64,000 nt of DNA from Paracoccaceae bacterium (GCA_019454225.1 CP075370.1:124001-188000), one strand, 5' to 3'. Shown: positions 9,373 to 18,686, counted from the stretch's first letter. The notes: generated by a model from the sequence alone, not told the origin. Program-made: numbers and translations.

Positions 9373-10139
9373 CCGGTCACCACCACGCCACCGTCGATCA
9401 CCATGCATTGCCCGGTCATCATGCGGGATGCGCGGCTGGCCAGGAACAGGCATCCCCCGGCCACATCGTCGGGCGCCAGGCTTTCGGGGATGCACTGGCG
9501 TTTCAGGAATCCGGCCACCGCGTCGGGCGTGGCCCAGAGCCGCCGCTGTTTCTCGGTCAGCACCCAGCCCGGGGCCAGCGCGTTGACCCGCACCCCCCTT
9601 GGCCCGAATTCGCGGGCGAGGCTGCGGGTCATGCCGGTGATCGCGGCATTGGCGGCCATGTAGGGCAGATAGCCGGTATCGGCCATCATGTAGCTGATCG
9701 AGGAAAAGTTCACGATCGCCCCGCCGCCCGCCGCGATCATGCCCGGAATCACCGCCTGCGCCGCAAAGAAATAGGCCCGCAGGTTCACCGCCTGGCTGGC
9801 GTCCCACTGCTCGGGCGTGATCGACAGCGTCTCCATCCGCAGGTCGTCGGCGGCGTTGTTGACCAGCACGGTGACCGGCCCGTGGGCCGCGGCCGCGCGG
9901 TCGAGCGTCGCGCGCAGGGCCGCGGTGTCGGTGATGTCGCAGGCAATCCCCAGCGGGCGGCTTCCGGTGGCCGCCGCCATGGCATCGCAGAAGGCTGCCG
10001 GATCGCTGCGCTGACAGAACGCCACCCGCGCCCCCTGGCGCAGGAACGCCTCGGTCAGGGCCGCGCCGATTCCCGACCCGCCGCCGGTCACGAAGACCGA
10101 GGCGCCGCGAAGGTCGGGAAAGACGGGAAGGTCCTGCAT
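9369..10139 (-). CDS. Short-chain dehydrogenase, probable galactose 1-dehydrogenase
   Basis: This is a 256-residue SDR with the nucleotide-binding motif TGGGSGIG (18-25) and NNAA (95-98). It heads an operon with dgoK, dgoA and a lactonase, so oxidation of D-galactose to its lactone is the natural role. The catalytic stretch is odd. Ser147 and Tyr160 are in place, but the YxxxK lysine is replaced by Asn164 (YMAAN). That lysine normally lowers the Tyr pKa and binds the nicotinamide ribose. The replacement may mean altered chemistry or a weak enzyme. The substrate assignment rests on context. Confidence 0.8.
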   Translation of the reverse strand: MQDLPVFPDLRGASVFVTGGGSGIGAALTEAFLRQGARVAFCQRSDPAAFCDAMAAATGSRPLGIACDITDTAALRATLDRAAAAHGPVTVLVNNAADDLRMETLSITPEQWDASQAVNLRAYFFAAQAVIPGMIAAGGGAIVNFSSISYMMADTGYLPYMAANAAITGMTRSLAREFGPRGVRVNALAPGWVLTEKQRRLWATPDAVAGFLKRQCIPESLAPDDVAGGCLFLASRASRMMTGQCMVIDGGVVVTG

Positions 10140-10232
10140 GGCGCTGCATCCGGTCGCAAGGGTCGGGGCTGCAACATGGATAGGTCAAGCCATCCGAAAG
10201 GGCTAGGGGTCCGCCGCCATGCAGTCCCGCGA

Positions 10233-10703
10233 TCAGGCCCGGTGATAGGGCGACCCGGCGAGGATCGTCGCCGCGCGATACAGTTGTTCCGCCAGCATCA
10301 CCCGCACCAGCATGTGCGGCCAGACCATCGCGCCGAAGGACAGCACCAGATCGGCGCGGACGCGCAGCGCGGGGTCAAGCCCGTCGGCCCCGCCGATCAG
10401 CAGCGCGGCATCGCCGCGCCCGGCATCGCGCCAGCCCGCCAGCAGCGCCGCGAATTCGGGGCTGGCCATGGTGCGGCCGCGTTCGTCCAGCGCCACCACC
10501 GCCGCGCCGGGCGGAACCGCGCGGGCCAGCAGCGCGCCCTCGGCCGCCATGCCGCCGCCCCGCCGGTCCTCGACCTCGTGCAGGGTGGCGGGGCCAAGGC
10601 CCAGCGCGCGCCCGGTCTTGCCGAAGCGGTCGAGATAGTCGTCAAGCAATGTCCGCTCGGGCCCGGGGCGCAACCGCCCCACCGCGCAGATATGCACCCG
10701 CAT
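10233..10703 (-). CDS. rlmH: 23S rRNA (pseudouridine1915-N3)-methyltransferase RlmH
   Basis: This 156-residue SPOUT-class methyltransferase modifies helix 69 of 23S rRNA. The knot region LLIGGADGLDPALR and the C-terminal block VWPHMLVRVMLAEQLYRAATILAGSPYH are the family signature, with the invariant SPYHR end. The start MRVHICAVGRLRPG overlaps the rsfS stop as TGATG, typical of this conserved pair. The upstream in-frame Met is discarded. Confidence 0.96.
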   Translation of the reverse strand: MRVHICAVGRLRPGPERTLLDDYLDRFGKTGRALGLGPATLHEVEDRRGGGMAAEGALLARAVPPGAAVVALDERGRTMASPEFAALLAGWRDAGRGDAALLIGGADGLDPALRVRADLVLSFGAMVWPHMLVRVMLAEQLYRAATILAGSPYHRA

Positions 10704-11062
10704 CAGGCGCGCTGCGGCCTTTGCAGCGCGGCCGGCAGCCACATCTTCTCAAGCTGGTAGAACTCGCGGACCTCGGGGCGGAAGACATGCACGATGACAT
10801 CGCCGGTGTCGATCAGCACCCAGTCCCCGGCCTCCTTGCCTTCCATCTTGGACAGGATGCCGAATCCCTGTTTCAGCCGGTCGGCCAGCTTTTCCGCGAT
10901 GGCCGCCACCTGCCGCGACGAGCGGCCCTGGCAGATCACCATGTAGTCGGCCATGTCGGACCGGCCCCGCAGGTCGATCTGCACGACATCCTCGGCCTTG
11001 TCGTCGTCGAGCGAGGCCATCACGGCGGCAAGGACCTGTTCGGACGTATGCTCTGCGGTCAT
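10703..11062 (-). CDS. rsfS: Ribosomal silencing factor RsfS
   Basis: The 119-residue protein binds uL14 on the 50S subunit and blocks subunit joining under starvation. The family core is present: VVQIDLRGRSDMADYMVICQG, then SSRQVAAIAEKL, and DWVLIDTGDVIVHVF with EVREFYQLEKMW. It is chosen to start at MTAEHTSEQ; a longer frame adds an unrelated Arg-rich segment. The gene is translationally coupled to rlmH. Confidence 0.95.
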   Translation of the reverse strand: MTAEHTSEQVLAAVMASLDDDKAEDVVQIDLRGRSDMADYMVICQGRSSRQVAAIAEKLADRLKQGFGILSKMEGKEAGDWVLIDTGDVIVHVFRPEVREFYQLEKMWLPAALQRPQRA

Positions 11063-11412
11063 GGTCACGCGGGTGGCGCGGGGTCCGACCGGAAGCCCGG
11101 TCGACGGATCTGAATGCGACAGGACATCGTCCTCCAATGGTCGGCGCCGCTTTGTCCCCGGCGCCCGGTCAGGCCTGAGCCTATCACCTGCACCGGCCGA
11201 CCTCAACCATGGGTGGCGACCGCCTTGCCCTGCGGGGGATTCGCGCGTATCACGCGGGCATGATCCGCTTCTTCGACATGGCCGACCATGCCCGCCTGCC
11301 CTGGCGCTTCGTCCGCGAGGGTCGGTCGGTGCTCGCGCGACTTCGCTGAGCTGCCGTTGCGGGTTCGCCCGCCTGCCTGCCATTCACAGCCATTCCTGAC
11401 GGGAACCGAGCC
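11063..11412. other. 350-bp gap between rsfS and leuC with a small ORF
   Basis: This divergent region must hold the promoters of rsfS and leuC. A 46-codon ORF on the plus strand (11209-11349, ending RSVLARLR) has no family resemblance I recognise and no clear ribosome site. A hairpin GCGGG-TTCG-CCCGC lies at 11359-11372, just upstream of leuC. No T-tract or leucine-rich leader peptide was found, so classical leu attenuation is not supported. Confidence 0.4.
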
Positions 11413-12816
11413 ATGACCGCTCCGAAAACGCTCTATGACAAGATCTGGGACGCCCATGTGGTGCACGAGTCCGATGACGGCACCTGCCTGCTGTATATCG
11501 ACCGCCACCTGGTGCATGAGGTGACCAGCCCGCAGGCCTTCGAGGGCCTGCGGATGACCGGCCGCAAGGTGCGCGCGCCGGAAAAGACCATCGCGGTGCC
11601 CGACCACAACGTGCCCACCACGGCCGGCCGCGACACGGTGATCGAGAACGAGGAAAGCCGCATCCAGGTCGAGGCGCTGGACAGGAACGCGCGTGACTTC
11701 GGCATCCACTATTACCCGGTGTCGGACATCCGGCAGGGCATCGTGCATATCGTCGGCCCCGAACAGGGCTGGACGCTGCCGGGGATGACGGTGGTCTGCG
11801 GCGACAGCCACACCGCGACCCACGGCGCCTTCGGCGCGCTGGCGCATGGCATCGGCACGTCCGAGGTGGAGCATGTTCTGGCCACCCAGACGCTGATCCA
11901 GAAGAAATCGAAGAACATGAAGGTCGAGATCACCGGGTCGCTGCGCCCCGGCGTCACCGCCAAGGACATCACCCTGTCCGTGATCGGCCATACCGGCACG
12001 GCGGGCGGCACCGGCCATGTGATCGAATACTGCGGCCATGCGATCCGCGAGCTTTCCATCGAGGGCCGCATGACCGTCTGCAACATGGCGATCGAGGGCG
12101 GCGCGCGGGCGGGCCTGATCGCGCCGGACGAAAAGACCTATGCCTATGTGATGGGGCGCCCCCACGCGCCCAAGGGCGCCAAGTGGGAGGCCGCGCTGGC
12201 CTGGTGGAAAACCCTCTTTACCGACGAGGGCGCGCATTTCGACAAGGTGGTGACGATCCGGGCCGAGGATATCGCCCCGGTCGTGACCTGGGGCACCAGC
12301 CCCGAGGACGTGCTGCCGATCACCGGCACCGTGCCCGCGCCCGAGGACTTCACCGGCGGCAAGGTCGAGGCGGTGAAGCGCAGCCTTGACTACATGGGCC
12401 TGAAACCCGGCCAGAAGCTCAGCGAGATCGCGATCGACACCGTCTTCATCGGCTCCTGCACGAATGGCCGGATCGAGGACCTGCGCGCCGCCGCCGCGAT
12501 CCTGAAGGGCAGGAAGATCGCCGTGAAGCGCGCGATGGTCGTTCCCGGCTCGGGCCTCGTGCGCGCCCAGGCCGAGGAAGAGGGGCTGGCGCAGATCTTC
12601 ATCGACGCGGGCTTCGAATGGCGTCTGGCGGGCTGCTCGATGTGCCTTGCGATGAACCCCGACCAGCTGTCGCCCGGCGAGCGCTGCGCGGCCACGTCGA
12701 ACCGCAACTTCGAGGGCCGCCAGGGCCGCGGCGGCCGCACCCACCTGCTGAGCCCCGCCATGGCGGCGGCGGCCGCAATCACCGGGCGGCTGACGGACGT
12801 AAGGGAAATGATGTAG
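11413..12816 (+). CDS. leuC: 3-isopropylmalate dehydratase large subunit
   Basis: This 467-residue aconitase-family subunit isomerises 2- to 3-isopropylmalate with LeuD. Family blocks are [41 protein letters not shown] and the [4Fe-4S] ligand regions GSCTNGR and [11 protein letters not shown]. The C-terminal [12 protein letters not shown] is intact. Downstream lies an AT-richer gene of unknown function instead of leuD directly, which is unusual for a tightly coupled pair of subunits. Confidence 0.97.
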   Translation: MTAPKTLYDKIWDAHVVHESDDGTCLLYIDRHLVHEVTSPQAFEGLRMTGRKVRAPEKTIAVPDHNVPTTAGRDTVIENEESRIQVEALDRNARDFGIHYYPVSDIRQGIVHIVGPEQGWTLPGMTVVCGDSHTATHGAFGALAHGIGTSEVEHVLATQTLIQKKSKNMKVEITGSLRPGVTAKDITLSVIGHTGTAGGTGHVIEYCGHAIRELSIEGRMTVCNMAIEGGARAGLIAPDEKTYAYVMGRPHAPKGAKWEAALAWWKTLFTDEGAHFDKVVTIRAEDIAPVVTWGTSPEDVLPITGTVPAPEDFTGGKVEAVKRSLDYMGLKPGQKLSEIAIDTVFIGSCTNGRIEDLRAAAAILKGRKIAVKRAMVVPGSGLVRAQAEEEGLAQIFIDAGFEWRLAGCSMCLAMNPDQLSPGERCAATSNRNFEGRQGRGGRTHLLSPAMAAAAAITGRLTDVREMM

Positions 12817-12837
12817 CAAGTTCCAAGGATAGGAATC

Positions 12838-13530
12838 ATGGTATTCCACTTCTTGCGCCGTTTCTTGACGAAACAACATGTGAATCGTCATTCCTCAGAG
12901 CTCATGGGCTCTGAGGAAGATTCATTGCCCGCATGCTTTCAGTGTCTGACGCCTATTCATAAGGACGCGATTTGGTGCCCGGCATGTCACAGCGCAGCAA
13001 CGCCGACAGGGTATTGGATCAAAACCCTGACACCGCTTGCTGGTGTTGCGGCACTAGGCTTTGGGGCCCTGGGCCTAGTTTGGTCTGACGGGGATCTAAG
13101 AAGTGTCACGGTGAATGCCGCGTATGTTAAAACTCGGAATGAACTTCCAATAGTCGAAGTCAGCTTGCTGAATGATGGATTGCGACCATTGGGTTTGCGA
13201 GATGCATTCTCAATCTATGCAACGAAGGTAAGCGAAAATCATGTTCAAACATATGAGTTTGACCTGCGAACACCAATCTCAAATGTCGTACTTTCGGTAG
13301 AAGAAGAAGACTCGTTTGAAATTTTCATCCCAGAAAGTCGAAATGAGATAAGGTACGTGAACAAACCAAAGACCTTCTGGACGAGGCTGTGGAACGAAGA
13401 ACAAGACCAGTGCGTCTTGAGCATTGCCGAGAACGCACAAGACCGTGACTCGGATCGCGAAACCGTGGTTCTTGATAGCCCAGACTGCGCAATCCTGCTT
13501 CAGCACATGTCAGAAATGACGGGAGAATAA
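12838..13530 (+). CDS. Zinc-ribbon membrane protein of unknown function, inserted between leuC and leuD
   Basis: The 230-residue product has a CxxC-x10-CxxC zinc ribbon (C33, C36, C47, C50), one transmembrane helix at about 62-82 and a C-terminal domain of about 145 residues with alternating hydrophobic strands, probably exported. Family and function are not recognised. Base composition is clearly lower in GC than every neighbour, with codons such as AAA, GAA, ATT and TTT common, which suggests acquisition by transfer. An AGGA site lies eight bases before the start. The gene ends four bases before the leuD ATG, so the leuD ribosome site sits inside its last codons. It is therefore likely co-transcribed with leuCD. 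No transposase, inverted ends or target duplication were seen. Confidence 0.7.
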   Translation: MVFHFLRRFLTKQHVNRHSSELMGSEEDSLPACFQCLTPIHKDAIWCPACHSAATPTGYWIKTLTPLAGVAALGFGALGLVWSDGDLRSVTVNAAYVKTRNELPIVEVSLLNDGLRPLGLRDAFSIYATKVSENHVQTYEFDLRTPISNVVLSVEEEDSFEIFIPESRNEIRYVNKPKTFWTRLWNEEQDQCVLSIAENAQDRDSDRETVVLDSPDCAILLQHMSEMTGE

Positions 13531-13534
13531 AACC

Positions 13535-14140
13535 ATGGACAAATTCACCACCCTGACCGGCATCGCGGCGCCCATGCCCTTGGTCAACATCGACACCGAC
13601 ATGATCATCCCCAAGCAGTTCCTGAAGACCATCCAGCGGTCGGGCCTGGGCAAGAACCTGTTCGACGAGATGCGCTATGCCCAGGACGGCACCGAGAACC
13701 CCGATTTCGTGCTGAACCAGCCGCAATACCGGCAGGCCGAGATCATCGTGGCGGGCGACAACTTCGGCTGCGGGTCGTCGCGCGAACACGCGCCCTGGGC
13801 GCTCCTGGATTTTGGCATCCGCTGCGTGATCTCGACCAGCTTTGCCGACATCTTCTACCAGAACTGCTTCAAGAACGGCATCCTGCCGGTGATCCTGCCG
13901 AAAGAGGCGGTGGACCACCTGATGGACGACGCGACGAAGGGGGCGAATGCCCGCATCACCGTGGACCTTGAGGCCCAGACCGTCACGGCCGCCGATGGCA
14001 CGACCTTCGCCTTCGACGTCGACCCGTTCAAGAAGCACTGCATGATGAACGGCCTCGATGACATCGGCCTGACGATGGAAAAGGGCGCGGCGATCGACGC
14101 CTACGAGGCACGGGCCGCCACCCTGATGCCCTGGGCCTGA
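13535..14140 (+). CDS. leuD: 3-isopropylmalate dehydratase small subunit
   Basis: The 201-residue swivel-domain subunit partners LeuC in leucine synthesis. It contains the signature [14 protein letters not shown], then [17 protein letters not shown] (substrate-binding loop) and [17 protein letters not shown]. Length and motifs are normal. Its ribosome site GGGAGAA overlaps the end of the preceding unknown gene, so translation of the two may be coupled. Confidence 0.97.
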   Translation: MDKFTTLTGIAAPMPLVNIDTDMIIPKQFLKTIQRSGLGKNLFDEMRYAQDGTENPDFVLNQPQYRQAEIIVAGDNFGCGSSREHAPWALLDFGIRCVISTSFADIFYQNCFKNGILPVILPKEAVDHLMDDATKGANARITVDLEAQTVTAADGTTFAFDVDPFKKHCMMNGLDDIGLTMEKGAAIDAYEARAATLMPWA

Positions 14141-14166
14141 CGGCCGCCGACCTGTCAACATCTTGT

Positions 14167-14204
14167 GCCGCGCTCGCCCGAACGGCGGGCGCGGCCCGTT
14201 TTTT
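14167..14204 (+). terminator. Probable intrinsic terminator after leuD
   Basis: An imperfect GC-rich hairpin, CGCCCG-AACG-CGGGCG with further flanking complementarity, is followed by a run of six T residues within a few bases. It starts 26 bp after the leuD stop and would end the leuC-x-leuD transcript. Confidence 0.55.
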
Positions 14205-14408
14205 CCCGCAGGATTGATGCAACTTCGCGACACATTCACCGCGAAACCGCCACAAATCCAAGGCTTTGTTTCCGGGACTGTTGCGACCGTTCCGGAAAGA
14301 AGGCAACAATTGGGCAAGATTGAGGCAGCCCGCCACAAATGGCGGATCAACATCGGAACAACGGGGCGGCTACGCATCGTCCCCGGTCCGGGCGAGGAAT
14401 GGGTGGCG

Positions 14409-15245
14409 ATGCTGAGCCAGGTGGCAGGCGCAGCCGTGCGGGCAATTCTGGTCATGGTGCTGATCGCCATGCCCTCGGTGCTGCTGCCCGGCACCGGGGC
14501 CGATGGTCGGCAGATGGCCGCGCTGGTCGCGGTGATCGCGGGCGCGCTGACCTTCATCGAGTATTCCGCGTCCTACCCCGTCCTGGTCGAGTTCCGCGAT
14601 GCCCCGCCCTACAACCGCATCCGCTACGGCATGCTGTTCGCCATGGTCTTCGTGCTGTCGCTGGCGCTGCGCGATTCCGGCACCGCATCGACGCTGGGCG
14701 CGCTGCTGGGGGTGATCGCGCAGCTTTGCGGCCTGGCGCTCGATTTCCCCTACAGCCCGGTCCGGCTGGTCACCATCCTGCTGTCGCACGGTGCCCCGCC
14801 CGAGGTGGCGCCGATGGTGCGCGCCGCCGCCGGGGCGGCCTACATGATCGCGCTTCTGTCGCTGGTGGCCTTTGTCGCGGTGCTGCGGCTGAACGCCTGG
14901 CCTTTCGGCAAGGGGGCGTTCAACGTCTGGGTCAACCTGCCCACCTTCGACCCCACGGCGGGCGGCGACGTCGTGGCGCGGCTGGAACGCGACGCCCGCA
15001 TCAACCTGGCGCTCGGGTTCCTGCTGCCCTTCGTGATCCCCGCCGTGGTCAAGGCCGGGGGCATGGGCCTTGGCGCCATCGACATGTCCGCACCGCAAAC
15101 CCTTGTCTGGATGATCGCCGCATGGGCCTTCCTGCCTGCCTCGCTGTTCATGCGCGGCATCGCCATGGCGCGCGTCGCCGCGATGATCCGCGAGCGGCGG
15201 CGCCAGGGCGTGTCGCCCACCGCGCCCGGCTACGTCGCGGCCTGA
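14409..15245 (+). CDS. Polytopic membrane protein of unknown function
   Basis: The 278-residue product has about seven hydrophobic helices (for example VRAILVMVLIAMPSVLLP, ALVAVIAGALTFIEYSAS, MLFAMVFVLSLAL) and a basic C-terminal tail MIRERRRQG. The sequence FIEYSASYPVLVEFRDAPPYNRIRY is reminiscent of a family found beside the exonuclease-like gene in Rhodobacteraceae, but I cannot name a domain. A GAGGAAT ribosome site supports the ATG at 14409; GTG at 14403 is a close alternative. The stop is nested with the start of the next gene, so the two are probably coupled. Confidence 0.75.
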   Translation: MLSQVAGAAVRAILVMVLIAMPSVLLPGTGADGRQMAALVAVIAGALTFIEYSASYPVLVEFRDAPPYNRIRYGMLFAMVFVLSLALRDSGTASTLGALLGVIAQLCGLALDFPYSPVRLVTILLSHGAPPEVAPMVRAAAGAAYMIALLSLVAFVAVLRLNAWPFGKGAFNVWVNLPTFDPTAGGDVVARLERDARINLALGFLLPFVIPAVVKAGGMGLGAIDMSAPQTLVWMIAAWAFLPASLFMRGIAMARVAAMIRERRRQGVSPTAPGYVAA

Positions 15246-16375
15246 TCGCCGCGCTGGCGGCGCTGGCGCTGGCCGCCGGACCGGCGGCGGCCGAAACCCT
15301 GCGCATCGCCGCCTATCACACCGAGATGTCCCGCAAGGGCCCCGGCCTGCTTCTGCACGAACTGACGACCGGCCGCAGCCCGGCCACCGAAGCTGCCATC
15401 GCGGCCATCGCGGCCACCGGTGCCGATGCGATCCTGCTGCTCGACGTCGACTTCGACCCCCGGCTGGTCACGCTGGCGGCGCTGGCCGACCGCCTGGCCG
15501 GGGCGGGTGCCCCCTACCCCCATCGCTTCGCCCTGCCGCCGAACCGGGGCGTGCCCACCGGGCTTGATCTGGACGGCAACGGCCGCACCGGCGAGCCCGG
15601 CGACGCGCAGGGGTTTGGCGCCTATGCCGGACAGGGCGGCATGGCGATCCTGTCGCGCCTGCCGGTCGCGGCGGACGAGGTGCGCGACTGGACCGGTTTT
15701 CTCTGGGCCGACCTGCCCGGCGCCGCGCTGCCCGAGGGCATGACACCCGAGGCCCGCGCCATGCAGCGCCTGGCCACCACCAGGTTCTGGGAGGTTCCGC
15801 TGGTGCGTCCCGACGGCGGGCGGCTGCGCCTGCTGGCGTTTCACGCGGCACCGCCCGCCTTCGATCGGCGCAACCGCGCCCGCAACCATGACGAAACGGC
15901 GTTCTGGCTGCGCCTTCTCGACGGTGCGCTGCCCTTCGCGCCGCCACCGCCGCCGTTCGTGATCCTCGGCAATGCCAATGCCGATCCGCTTGATGGCGAC
16001 GGCGACAAGGACGCCATCCGCGCCCTGCTGGCCCATCCCGCCCTGCAAGACCCCGCGCCCCTGGGCACCTCCGGCCGGTCCGAGCCCGACCACGCGGGCG
16101 ACACCGCGCAGGACACCGCGGACTTTGGCCGCGCCCGCGGCTATCCGGGCGCCCTGCGTGTCACCTATGTCCTGCCCTCGGCCGACCTGCGGGTGACCGC
16201 GGCAGGCGTGCTCTGGCCGCCCGGGGGCGACCCCCTGGCCGAAACGCTTGCCACGGCAGGGCGTCACCGGCCGGTCTGGGTCGAACTGGGCCGGGACCAG
16301 GCCGGGCGACGGTCGGCGCGGGATGCCGGGACAATGCGCATGGGCTCACCCGGCCCGGAAATGAACGAACGGTAA
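15242..16375 (+). CDS. Secreted endonuclease/exonuclease/phosphatase-family protein with no canonical start codon
   Basis: From LIAALAALALAAGPAAAETL (a signal-peptide core) the frame encodes about 375 residues of the endonuclease/exonuclease/phosphatase fold. Recognisable blocks are ETLRIAAYHTEMSR, ILLLDVDFDP, GQGGMAILSRLP, LLAFHAAPP, NRARNHDETAFWLRLL, FVILGNANADP and the terminal ASADLRVTAAGVLWPP-like strand. There is no ATG, GTG or TTG near the signal peptide in this frame. The first usable codon is CTG, overlapping the upstream TGA as CTGA, and the basic residues RLRR expected before the hydrophobic core lie upstream of it. Non-canonical initiation, reinitiation, frameshifting from the upstream gene, or a sequence error are all possible. 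Confidence 0.7.
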   Translation: MIAALAALALAAGPAAAETLRIAAYHTEMSRKGPGLLLHELTTGRSPATEAAIAAIAATGADAILLLDVDFDPRLVTLAALADRLAGAGAPYPHRFALPPNRGVPTGLDLDGNGRTGEPGDAQGFGAYAGQGGMAILSRLPVAADEVRDWTGFLWADLPGAALPEGMTPEARAMQRLATTRFWEVPLVRPDGGRLRLLAFHAAPPAFDRRNRARNHDETAFWLRLLDGALPFAPPPPPFVILGNANADPLDGDGDKDAIRALLAHPALQDPAPLGTSGRSEPDHAGDTAQDTADFGRARGYPGALRVTYVLPSADLRVTAAGVLWPPGGDPLAETLATAGRHRPVWVELGRDQAGRRSARDAGTMRMGSPGPEMNER

Positions 16376-16502
16376 ATCCGCGCGCGCAAGCCGCTGGAAT
16401 CATTGAACCGGATTCCTGTCCCACGATGGGACGCCCCGCCGCCGCTTGACCCCGCCGCCGCGGCCCGCTACGCCGCGTCCGTCCCCCAGTCAGGAGCCCG
16501 CC

Positions 16503-17609
16503 ATGGCCAATCCCTCCCTCCTCATCCTCGCCGGCGACGGCATCGGCCCCGAAGTCATGGCCGAGGTGAAGAAGATCATCGGCTGGATGGGTGCCCGGCG
16601 CGGCATCACCTTCGATGTCGAGGAAGGCCTGGTCGGCGGTTGCGCCTACGATGCCCATGGCACGCCCCTGACCGACGCGACGATGGCCCGCGCTCAGGCG
16701 GTGGACGCGGTGCTGCTGGGCGCGGTGGGCGGGCCGAAGTACGACACGCTCGACTTCAGCGTGAAGCCCGAGCGGGGCCTGCTGCGCCTGCGCAAGGAGA
16801 TGGACCTCTATTCCAACCTCCGCCCGGCCCAGTGCTTCGACGCGCTGGCGGATTTCTCGTCCCTGAAGAAAGAGGTGGTGGCGGGCCTCGACATCGTGAT
16901 CATCCGCGAACTGACCAGTGGCGTCTATTTCGGCGAGCCGCGTGGCATCTTCGTCGAAGGCAACGAGCGGGTCGGCATCAACACCCAGCGATACACCGAA
17001 TCCGAGATCGCCCGCGTGGCGCGTTCGGCCTTCGAACTGGCGCGGCGGCGGTCGAACAAGGTCTGCTCGATGGAGAAGGCCAACGTGATGGAATCGGGCA
17101 TCCTGTGGCGCGAGGTGGTGCAGGAGATCCATGACAAGGAATACCCCGACGTCCAGTTGTCGCACATGTATGCCGACGCGGGCGCCATGCAGCTGACACG
17201 CTGGCCCAAGCAGTTCGACGTCATCGTCACCGACAACCTGTTCGGCGACGTGCTGTCGGACCTGGCCGCGATGCTGACCGGCAGCCTGGGCATGCTGCCC
17301 TCGGCCAGCCTCGGGGCGCCGATGGCGAACGGCCGTCCGAAGGCCCTGTACGAACCCGTCCACGGATCGGCCCCCGACATCGCCGGCCAGGGCAAGGCAA
17401 ACCCGATCGCCTGCATCCTCAGCTTTGCGATGGCGCTGCGCTATTCGTTCGACATGGGGGCCGAGGCGGAGCGGGTCGAGAAGGCGGTGGAAAAGGTGCT
17501 GGCCGACGGCCTGCGCACCGCCGACCTGATGGGCCCGGCGGACGGCGTTCCGGTGTCGACCATCCAGATGGGCGACGCGATCGTCGCGGCCCTTGACGCG
17601 AGCCTCTGA
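16503..17609 (+). CDS. leuB: 3-isopropylmalate dehydrogenase
   Basis: The 368-residue enzyme oxidatively decarboxylates 3-isopropylmalate with NAD+. The N-terminus [18 protein letters not shown], the substrate block [19 protein letters not shown], and the metal/NAD segments [26 protein letters not shown] and [12 protein letters not shown] are intact. An AGGAG ribosome site precedes the ATG. It is separated from leuCD by two unrelated genes and its own promoter region. Confidence 0.97.
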   Translation: MANPSLLILAGDGIGPEVMAEVKKIIGWMGARRGITFDVEEGLVGGCAYDAHGTPLTDATMARAQAVDAVLLGAVGGPKYDTLDFSVKPERGLLRLRKEMDLYSNLRPAQCFDALADFSSLKKEVVAGLDIVIIRELTSGVYFGEPRGIFVEGNERVGINTQRYTESEIARVARSAFELARRRSNKVCSMEKANVMESGILWREVVQEIHDKEYPDVQLSHMYADAGAMQLTRWPKQFDVIVTDNLFGDVLSDLAAMLTGSLGMLPSASLGAPMANGRPKALYEPVHGSAPDIAGQGKANPIACILSFAMALRYSFDMGAEAERVEKAVEKVLADGLRTADLMGPADGVPVSTIQMGDAIVAALDASL

Positions 17610-17672
17610 CAGGCCGCGCCGCGTCCGCCGTCCGGGTTGAGCACCGGCGGCGTTTCTGGCAAGTGTCGGGCT

Positions 17673-17694
17673 GGTGCGGCCACGGGGCCGCACC
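17673..17694 (+). terminator. Strong hairpin between leuB and the DMT transporter gene
   Basis: GGTGCGGCC-ACGG-GGCCGCACC is a perfect 9-bp stem with a four-base loop, 64 bp after the leuB stop. It lacks a T-tract, so it may be a Rho-assisted or weak terminator, or mRNA 3' end protection. Confidence 0.45.
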
Positions 17695-17729
17695 CGTGAC
17701 AAGGCAGCAGCAAGGCGAGGGCCCGTTCG

Positions 17730-18686
17730 ATGGGCGGCAGCACGGTCAGGGGCGCGGCCTTCGCGCTGATCTCGTTCGCCATCTTCTCCACCCATGATGT
17801 CGTGGTGAAGTTCCTCGGCGGCCAGTATCACGCGATACAGATCATCTTCTTCTCGGTCATGTTCGGCTTTCCGCTGGTGATGCTGATGCTGATCCGCGAC
17901 CGGACCGACGGCAACCTGCGGCCCAACCATCCGTGGTGGACGGCGCTGCGCACCGCTGCCGCGGTGGTGACCGGTGTGACCGCCTTCTATGCATTCTCGG
18001 TGCTGCCGCTGGCGCAGACCTACGCGATCCTGTTTGCGGCGCCGCTGCTGATCACCGTTCTTGCCATTCCGATCCTCGGCGAAAGGGTCGGGGTCCGTCG
18101 CGGAGTCGCGGTGCTGGTGGGCATGTGCGGCGTGCTGATCGTGCTGCGCCCGGGGGCCGAACCGCTCAGTCTTGGCCATGCGGCGGCGCTGACGGCGGCG
18201 GTCTGTTCGTCGCTTGCCTCGGTGATCGTGCGAAAGATCGGGTCCGAGGAACGGTCGGCGGTGCTGCTGCTCTACCCGATGCTTGCGAACTTCGTCGTGC
18301 TGGGGATGGCGCTGCCGTTCGTCTACCACCCCATGCCGGTCGAGCATCTGGGCATGGTGGGGATCATCGCGCTGTTCGGCTTCGTGGCCATGCTGTTCGT
18401 CATCGCGGCCTATCGGGCGGCACCCGCCGTGGTGGTGGCGCCGATGCAGTATTCGCAGATGATCTGGGCCGCGATCTTCGGCGCGCTGATCTTCGACGAA
18501 TCCCCCGACACCTGGACGCTGGTCGGGGCGGCGGTGATCATCGCCTCGGGGGTCTATATCGTGCTGCGCGAAGGCCGCGCGAAAGTGTCGAAGAACACCC
18601 CCGTTCTGCAGACGCAGTCGCGCCCGGAAACCGGCATCTGGCCGCGCGTCAGCACGCTGATGGGCCGGTCGGGGCGGCGCGACTGA
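17730..18686 (+). CDS. EamA/DMT-superfamily transporter
   Basis: This 318-residue protein has about ten membrane helices in two EamA repeats. The first repeat begins GAAFALISFAIFSTHDVVVK, and TFYAFSVLPLAQTYAILFAAPL-like and AYRAAPAVVVAPMQYSQMIWA segments are typical of the drug/metabolite family. The C-terminal tail beyond the last helix is hydrophilic. The family exports amino acids, metabolites or drugs; the substrate is not visible. It follows leuB by 120 bp on the same strand, but the hairpin between suggests separate expression. Confidence 0.88.
   Translation: MGGSTVRGAAFALISFAIFSTHDVVVKFLGGQYHAIQIIFFSVMFGFPLVMLMLIRDRTDGNLRPNHPWWTALRTAAAVVTGVTAFYAFSVLPLAQTYAILFAAPLLITVLAIPILGERVGVRRGVAVLVGMCGVLIVLRPGAEPLSLGHAAALTAAVCSSLASVIVRKIGSEERSAVLLLYPMLANFVVLGMALPFVYHPMPVEHLGMVGIIALFGFVAMLFVIAAYRAAPAVVVAPMQYSQMIWAAIFGALIFDESPDTWTLVGAAVIIASGVYIVLREGRAKVSKNTPVLQTQSRPETGIWPRVSTLMGRSGRRD

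Noticed and set aside
11359-11372. Leucine attenuator upstream of leuC
   Set aside because: A GC hairpin is present, but there is no T-tract and no leucine-rich leader peptide.
12838-13530. Insertion sequence between leuC and leuD
   Set aside because: No transposase motif, terminal inverted repeats or target-site duplication were seen; the stretch is one ordinary gene.
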